From NCBI GenBank assembly GCA_001799975.1, contig MGUQ01000029.1, positions 24,478 through 30,827 on the forward strand: a stretch of 6,350 nt of DNA, read 5' to 3'. The DNA comes from Elusimicrobia bacterium RIFCSPLOWO2_01_FULL_54_10. Its GTDB lineage: Bacteria > Elusimicrobiota > Elusimicrobia > 2-02-FULL-39-32. The notes under the pieces were generated by a model. It saw only the letters and a program-made list of their open reading frames with translations. It did no database searches and was not told the DNA's origin. The translations under genes and the position numbers were made by a program. Below, piece by piece: positions 1 through 4,900 of the stretch (positions are counted from its first letter, which is position 1; every line of letters begins with the position of its first letter).

Positions 1-761
1 GTCCAGTTGGCCAGCCGGTAAGTGAGCAGAAAATCGGCCACCTGCGACACGAGGTCCGGATGGTCCACATCCCCCAGATGAGTGACAAGCAAATGGGAGG
101 CCATGACCGCATTTTGAATTCCGCGCACCAGGGTGATGAAAAACCTCTTTTCCCGCGCCGGGTTCAGGATTCGCGAAAGGTCTTTCATGCCGCAAAAAGC
201 CAGGATTTTGGAATAGGTGGAAATCACTTCGGGGTTGGAAACGCGGTAGAGATTGAGCGTATCCGAAAGAATGCCGTAGGCCAGGGCGGTGGCGACGTCT
301 TTTGAAATGGTTTTAGATTGCAGCAGGAGCGCCCGCGCCACGATCACCGACGTGGCTCCGCAGTCCGGGTCGATAACGGCAAATTCCGCGTTGGGGCGGA
401 TGTCGGAACGGTGCTGGTCAATCACCAGCGCGGCCTTCTTTTGTTTGGGAAAAGAGTTGTTGCCGAACCCCGGCTGGGTGTCGATGAGCGCCACATGGCT
501 GTAACGCTTGAAATCCCCCGGTCTCAGCTTGAACGCCGGGATTTTAAGAATTCTCACCGTTTCGCGGTTTTCCACGCGGCCGATGACGCCGCCATAAGCA
601 ATGCGGCTTTGGATGCTGAAATGCTTTTCGGCCAGATATTGCAATCCAAAGGCCCCCGCCAGGGCGTCCGGATCGGGATAATCGTGAGTGAGGATGAGCA
701 GCGGCGAAATCCGCGCCCGGTTTTTGGAAAGGAAATGCAGCAGTTTTCTGGCGTCGCTCAT
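1..761 (-). CDS. DHH-family phosphoesterase (NrnA-like oligoribonuclease / PAP phosphatase type), C-terminus cut by window edge
   Basis: I translated the minus strand from an ATG at 761; 253 codons are visible and the frame is still open at the left edge. Family motifs appear in order. Motif I is THDYPDPDAL (residues 25-34; H26, D30, D32 as metal ligands). Motif II is ALIDTQPGFGNNS (D94). The name-giving motif is VIDQH (113-117), where DHH reads DQH. Next come DCGATSVI (133-140) and YGILSDT (162-168, D167). The later SHLLVTHLGDVDHPDLV stretch (222-238) resembles the start of the DHHA1 substrate-binding domain. Known relatives are cytoplasmic Mn-dependent enzymes that hydrolyse nanoRNA, pAp or cyclic dinucleotides; which substrate applies here cannot be read from sequence. 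An in-frame ATG at 788 would add nine residues (MSIFCRILA). Neither start has a convincing ribosome binding site, and I prefer 761 because the shorter form begins just before the first domain helix. The gene is divergent from the receiver-kinase gene. Family call is firm; specific activity is inferred. Confidence 0.9.
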   Translation of the reverse strand, partial: MSDARKLLHFLSKNRARISPLLILTHDYPDPDALAGAFGLQYLAEKHFSIQSRIAYGGVIGRVENRETVRILKIPAFKLRPGDFKRYSHVALIDTQPGFGNNSFPKQKKAALVIDQHRSDIRPNAEFAVIDPDCGATSVIVARALLLQSKTISKDVATALAYGILSDTLNLYRVSNPEVISTYSKILAFCGMKDLSRILNPAREKRFFITLVRGIQNAVMASHLLVTHLGDVDHPDLVSQVADFLLTYRLANW

Positions 762-781
762 GGCAAGAATTCTACAAAAAA

Positions 782-810
782 TTGACATGCCCCTAGGAAA
801 AACTTATATT
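782..810 (+). promoter_or_regulatory. sigma70-type promoter for the receiver-kinase gene
   Basis: A perfect -35 hexamer TTGACA (782-787) is followed by a 17-base spacer and a -10 hexamer TATATT (805-810). An A-run lies immediately upstream (776-781). Transcription should start around 815-819, only a few bases before the ATG at 821, so the message would be leaderless or nearly so. The -35 element overlaps the alternative upstream ATG (788) of the divergent phosphoesterase gene. This is called from consensus and spacing only. Confidence 0.7.
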
Positions 811-811
811 T

Positions 812-816
812 GAAGG
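812..816 (+). promoter_or_regulatory. weak ribosome-binding-site candidate before 821
   Basis: GAAGG lies four bases before the ATG at 821, which is short spacing and only a partial match to AGGAGG. It would be largely or wholly missing from a transcript begun at the promoter at 782-810. It could therefore work only on a longer transcript from further upstream. Confidence 0.3.
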
Positions 817-820
817 TTAG

Positions 821-1945
821 ATGGCTCAAGATCCCTCAAAAGCGCTGATAAACATAGTCATTGCGGATGATGACGTCGCCATCCGAACGATGATCCGCCA
901 AATCCTGGCCCATGAGGGCTACACAGTGACAGCCGCGCAGGATGGGGAGGAGGCGCTTAAGTTCATCAACGAGCGCAAGCCCGACATCATCCTCACCGAC
1001 GTAAAAATGCCCAATGTGAACGGCTATGAAGTCTGCCAGGCCGTCAAAGGCAACCCCGCGTTAAAACACATTCCCATCCTGGTCTTGACCGTGCTGGACA
1101 GCAATGAAGAGCGCGTCAAAGGCCTGGACGCTGGAGCGGACGATTTCATCAATAAACCCTTTAACCAAGCCGAACTTCTGGCGCGGGTGCGCGCGTTCTT
1201 GCGCACCAAAAGCCTGCACGATGAGCTGCAGCGAAGCTATGTGCGCCTGAAGGAGCTTGAAACCCTGCGCGACGCCCTAACCGGCATGATCATTCATGAC
1301 CTGAAATCCCCTTTGAATGTGATTTCCGGCAGCCTGCAGGTTGCCCTGGACAGTCTGGAAACCAACCATGCGCCCGCGCCCGAAGACATCCGCCTCCTTA
1401 AAAACGCGGAAAACAGCTGCCACACCATGATGGGACTGCTGAGCGACATTTTGGACGTGAGCCGCATGGAGCAAAAGGAGCTCCCGCTTAAAAAAGAGAT
1501 GGGATCGCTGGAGACGATTTTGCAGAAATGTATTGATCTCCTGGAACCCCTGCGGGTCAAGTACGGGGTGGAATTTAAAAAAGATTTCGAAGCCGGCCTG
1601 CCCCAGATCAACGCAGACGCGGTCATCATCAACCGGGTGGTCACCAACATCCTTTCGAACAGCTTAAAATTTACACCGCCGGAAGGCTCCATCACCGTTT
1701 CGGTCAAAAAAATCGGCGATGAACAGGAGATCGCCATTCAGGACACGGGCATCGGAATTCCGGAGAAAGATTTAGAGAAGATTTTTGAGAAATTTTATCA
1801 GGGGAGCGACCTGGAAACCACGCGCAAGGGCCAGGGGGTGGGACTCACCTTCTGCAAAATGGCCGTGGAAGCGCACGGCGGAAAAATCTGGGCGGAAAGC
1901 AAGAAGAACGAAGGCAGCCGGTTTGTGATCCGCCTACCGCAGTAA
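821..1945 (+). CDS. Soluble response-regulator/histidine-kinase protein (REC-HisKA-HATPase_c)
   Basis: The 374-residue protein has a receiver domain first (about 10-125). It shows the acidic pair D16/D17, phospho-acceptor D60 in IILTDVKMPN, switch T90 and K112 in NKPF. A charged, probably coiled-coil linker (about 126-152) leads to a HisKA dimerisation domain with the H-box IIHDLKSPLN (H159). The ATPase domain follows, with N-box NRVVTNILSNSLKF (N276, N280), G1 box DTGIGIP (308-314), F-box IFEKFYQG and G2 box GQGVGLTF (337-344). All catalytic residues are present. No signal peptide, membrane segment or separate sensor (PAS, GAF) domain is visible. The protein is therefore cytoplasmic, and its input is probably phosphotransfer or partner binding at the N-terminal receiver. 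Its output regulator is not in the window. The start at 821 puts the first receiver strand at residue 10, as expected, and no other plausible start lies nearby. It converges with the giant gene and overlaps it by 12 bp. No specific gene name is recognisable. Confidence 0.95.
   Translation: MAQDPSKALINIVIADDDVAIRTMIRQILAHEGYTVTAAQDGEEALKFINERKPDIILTDVKMPNVNGYEVCQAVKGNPALKHIPILVLTVLDSNEERVKGLDAGADDFINKPFNQAELLARVRAFLRTKSLHDELQRSYVRLKELETLRDALTGMIIHDLKSPLNVISGSLQVALDSLETNHAPAPEDIRLLKNAENSCHTMMGLLSDILDVSRMEQKELPLKKEMGSLETILQKCIDLLEPLRVKYGVEFKKDFEAGLPQINADAVIINRVVTNILSNSLKFTPPEGSITVSVKKIGDEQEIAIQDTGIGIPEKDLEKIFEKFYQGSDLETTRKGQGVGLTFCKMAVEAHGGKIWAESKKNEGSRFVIRLPQ
1934..1945. other. Tail-to-tail overlap of the kinase and giant-protein genes
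   Basis: The kinase stop (TAA, 1943-1945, plus strand) lies 12 bp into the other gene's 3' end (TAG, 1934-1936, minus strand). No GC-rich hairpin followed by a T-run is visible in either direction within about 100 bases. Any terminator must therefore lie inside the opposing coding sequence or depend on Rho. Confidence 0.9.
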
Positions 1946-4900
1946 ATTCAAGTAATTCCAAATCCTGCTCTCTGTCTCGATCAAGTAGGGGTTGGACTCC
2001 ATATCGGCTCCGATGTTGCGGTGAGAGTATGTTCCATTGCTGCTTGAGAATGAAAAATCCGTCAGGATTTTCCCGCCCGGTAAAAACGCCAAAGGACTCA
2101 GCATTTGGCCGAACGCGGCGATAAAATCGTCTTTGGAAGAGCCGATCAGATCGATCCTTTCAAAATTGTTATAAGTGCCCACAACAGGTCCGGCCAATCC
2201 CAGCAGCATGCCTCCGCCATATCCCAAGCCTCCCAGGATCTTGGCGGCATGAGCCGATCTTTGGGCGCCGCCGCTGTGCCCAACGAAAATATAGCCCATG
2301 CCTTGCTCATTCTTGCCGCTCTCAAGAAATTTTAGAGCCATGTCATAGCTGGCAGAATGTTCGAGATTTAAAATTCCCATGAAAACATCGGTGACTGTGC
2401 CGAAGTCGTATCCAGCGTTTAATGCGGGCAGCTGAAACGTGCTCCCGAAGCGTTGGGAAAACAAACTTTCATTTCTTTTGGCTTCGGGAGTGTCCGTAAT
2501 GTGAATTCCCGGAGTATAGACCATGCCCGAAATTTTATTGAATTCTGTTTTTTCCCCGGGAATGAAACTCCCGATAACCGGCATCATGGAAACGATGTTG
2601 AGCATGGACCTCCGAATGGATGTGCGGCGATCACTTTGGCCAAATCTTCCCAGTTCATCCGAAAAATGAACTGCAAATGCCTTGCCCGCATCCTTGATTT
2701 TTCTGGCAGGGGCATTCACAAACAGGCTGGCTCCGGTTCTCGGGCTGCCCTGGCCGGCTTTCCATGCGAGGGCGACAAAAGCGCCGCTCATGAGAACGGC
2801 CCCGGCAATGGCTGCCTGGCCGGCCCAGTCCGAGGGCGAGCCACGCACAAGGAAAGGAATGGCGGGCGCTGCAATCAAGGCCAGCCCCGCAGCAACCGTG
2901 AATGCGGCTTCCTTGGTGCTGACGATAAAGTCGCTGGCTGCTTCCACAGTGTAACGCAGAGCCTCGTGAGCTTCCTTTCCAAACTGGGAGCGCGCAAGAC
3001 GATGGAGCAATTTGTCTTTTCCAAAGAACATGCTCCTTGCGAGATTCATGCCGAGTGCCATTCCGGCCTGCTCGAATATTCCGGAGCCATCCATGCCTTT
3101 GAGGGCTGTGGAGCCGGCGCTGCCCGCACCCGATGAGAGAAGGGTATAGACAGTTTTAGCATTCTGGGTTATTTTTTGAGCCCTGCTTAACTTATCCAAT
3201 CCGAATGAGACAAACCCCAAGGCGACATCTACGCCCAAATCTACAAGCCCTTCTTGCAAAGCGCGGGTCATATCCTGCTTAAAAGCGGAGGCTTGAGCCA
3301 TTCTGGCTCCGAAGTTGACCGCGGCTTGGAGAAAAACTCCAAACACGGGTATTAAGAGCAGGGCCGCTGAGCCGATTTGCAAAGCAGTAAAGCCGGCCAG
3401 GGCAAAGTTCCCAAGATGGGTCATTCCAAGTCCCGAGTTTTGCACCAAGCGGACGCTTTGCTTTGCGGCATTTTGAGTGGCCTTCTCATCCACATTGCCG
3501 AAAGCGTCATAATGAAACGGGGTGTCGGATTTTCCCGAAATGACTTTTTGATTGTCGTTGTAGATAAGGCCTACCAAGTTCGCCTCAAGCCCTTGGGCAC
3601 ACCCTCTGGGGTCCCAGTTGCTCAGGATATCTGCGGCCTTCCAGCCCTGGCGCACCTCTTCCTGGTCCACGGGGCGGTTTGTGACCGTCGTAAACTTAGC
3701 GTGAGCGCTTTTTCTCGAGCCGTCAGAGTTATAGACAATATCTGTGGACTCGATGCGGATCGTGCGGTTGCCGTCATCGCGCACGGAGAAACTTGTGAAC
3801 TTGTCCGCCCGGCCCATGCTGTCATAGTGCTCGACCATGGTGAGCATGAATGTGGCGATGTTCGAGGTCATGCCGTAGACGCCATGCTCCACGCGAGTGA
3901 GCTTGTTGTCATCAATCCACTCATAGCTCGTCTCCTGGTTCTGCACGGAGAGGCTCAGGGTCGCGAGCGCCCGCCCGGTCAAGTCGAACTCCAGGGTCTT
4001 CTGCACATGCGCAAAAGGGATGTTAAAGGCGCGATAAGCCTCCCATTCCAGGCGGTTTGTATCCGAAACATAGTATCGATCAAAACCAAAAAGTATAGAT
4101 GTATTCTTCCAACGCGTGTCGAGACCGGCTATATTGCCCCCGCCCACCTCGTTCCAGGACCGCTCGCCCTCCGCATGCGTCAAGCGGCCCAGGGAATCAT
4201 ATTGCATGTTGAATGTGTGGGTTTGGAGGGTGAGAGCCTCCCGCTTCGCCTGGTTTCCCAAGCTGACTTCATCAATGGAGAATTCCCGCTCAAAGCTTTC
4301 CACCGCCTGTCCCAAAGCGTTGTAGCGCGTGCCTTCCCGGGTGACCTGGGTGAGCCGGCCCCGGGCTGCATTAGAACGCACGGTGGACACGAAAGAATCG
4401 ACCTGGCCTTGAGAGTTGTATTTGATGTCTGATTCCTTGACTTCCAGCACGCGCGCAGGAGCGGCGGAATCAGAATCGGTAAGGGTCGTGCGCTCGCTCA
4501 CCTGCCCCAAAGCGTTGAAACTCTCCACCGTCTCATGGCGGTTGAAGATCCTTAAATATGCGAATCGGATGCCTTTCTCCATCACCGCATTGCGCGAGAA
4601 GACCTGGCGGCCTTCGGCGTCATAGCGCATGTCTTCGAGTGAGCGGCGCAAGGTCCAGATGTTCTCTTGGCTTGAGAGCACACTCTGCCAAAGAAGCTGC
4701 CCCTGCGCGTTGTAGAGCATATCCTTGCGGATGAGATCATGCCCGGCGTCCAATCCTTCGCCGCTCTCGCGCAGACGGAGATGGGAGAAGGCGAGGCGGC
4801 CCAAAGAATCGTAGCGCTGGTCACCCACGGTCTGCTCCAGGGTCACCTTCCCCCCTTCCCGGGTCTCTTGGGAATACTGCGTAATCCGGCCTTCGGCATC

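Noticed and set aside
318..785. Plus-strand open frame (155 codons) near the left end
   Set aside because: It is antisense to the DHH phosphoesterase, whose ordered motifs show that the minus strand is coding.
803..831. Minus-strand promoter for the phosphoesterase (TATAAG with TTGAGC at 15-base spacing)
   Set aside because: The spacing is poor and the -35 is imperfect. It is mentioned only as a possibility in the divergent-region finding.
1294..1737. Minus-strand open frame inside the kinase gene
   Set aside because: It lies opposite the HisKA and ATPase motifs of the plus-strand gene and has no domain of its own.
1891..1934. Possible hairpin GGCGGA...TCCGCC as a terminator of the kinase gene
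   Set aside because: The arms are six bases with a loop of over 30 bases and no T-run, and it lies within the coding sequence. This is probably chance.
2003..2014. Short palindrome ATCGG-CT-CCGAT after the kinase stop
   Set aside because: It has five-base arms, a two-base loop and no T-run, and it is fully inside the hydrolase coding sequence. It is too weak to call a terminator or operator.
2453..3136. Plus-strand open frame (227 codons) opposite the hydrophobic spacer
   Set aside because: It is a shadow of the Ala/Gly-rich minus-strand coding sequence, and no recognisable domain is present.
3377..4432. Long plus-strand open frame (351 codons) opposite the giant gene
   Set aside because: It lies antisense to the clear YD-repeat frame. 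Its translation is low-complexity in the manner of a shadow (Val/Ala/His/Arg-rich, no motif), with no ribosome binding site. The repeat motifs prove the minus strand codes here.
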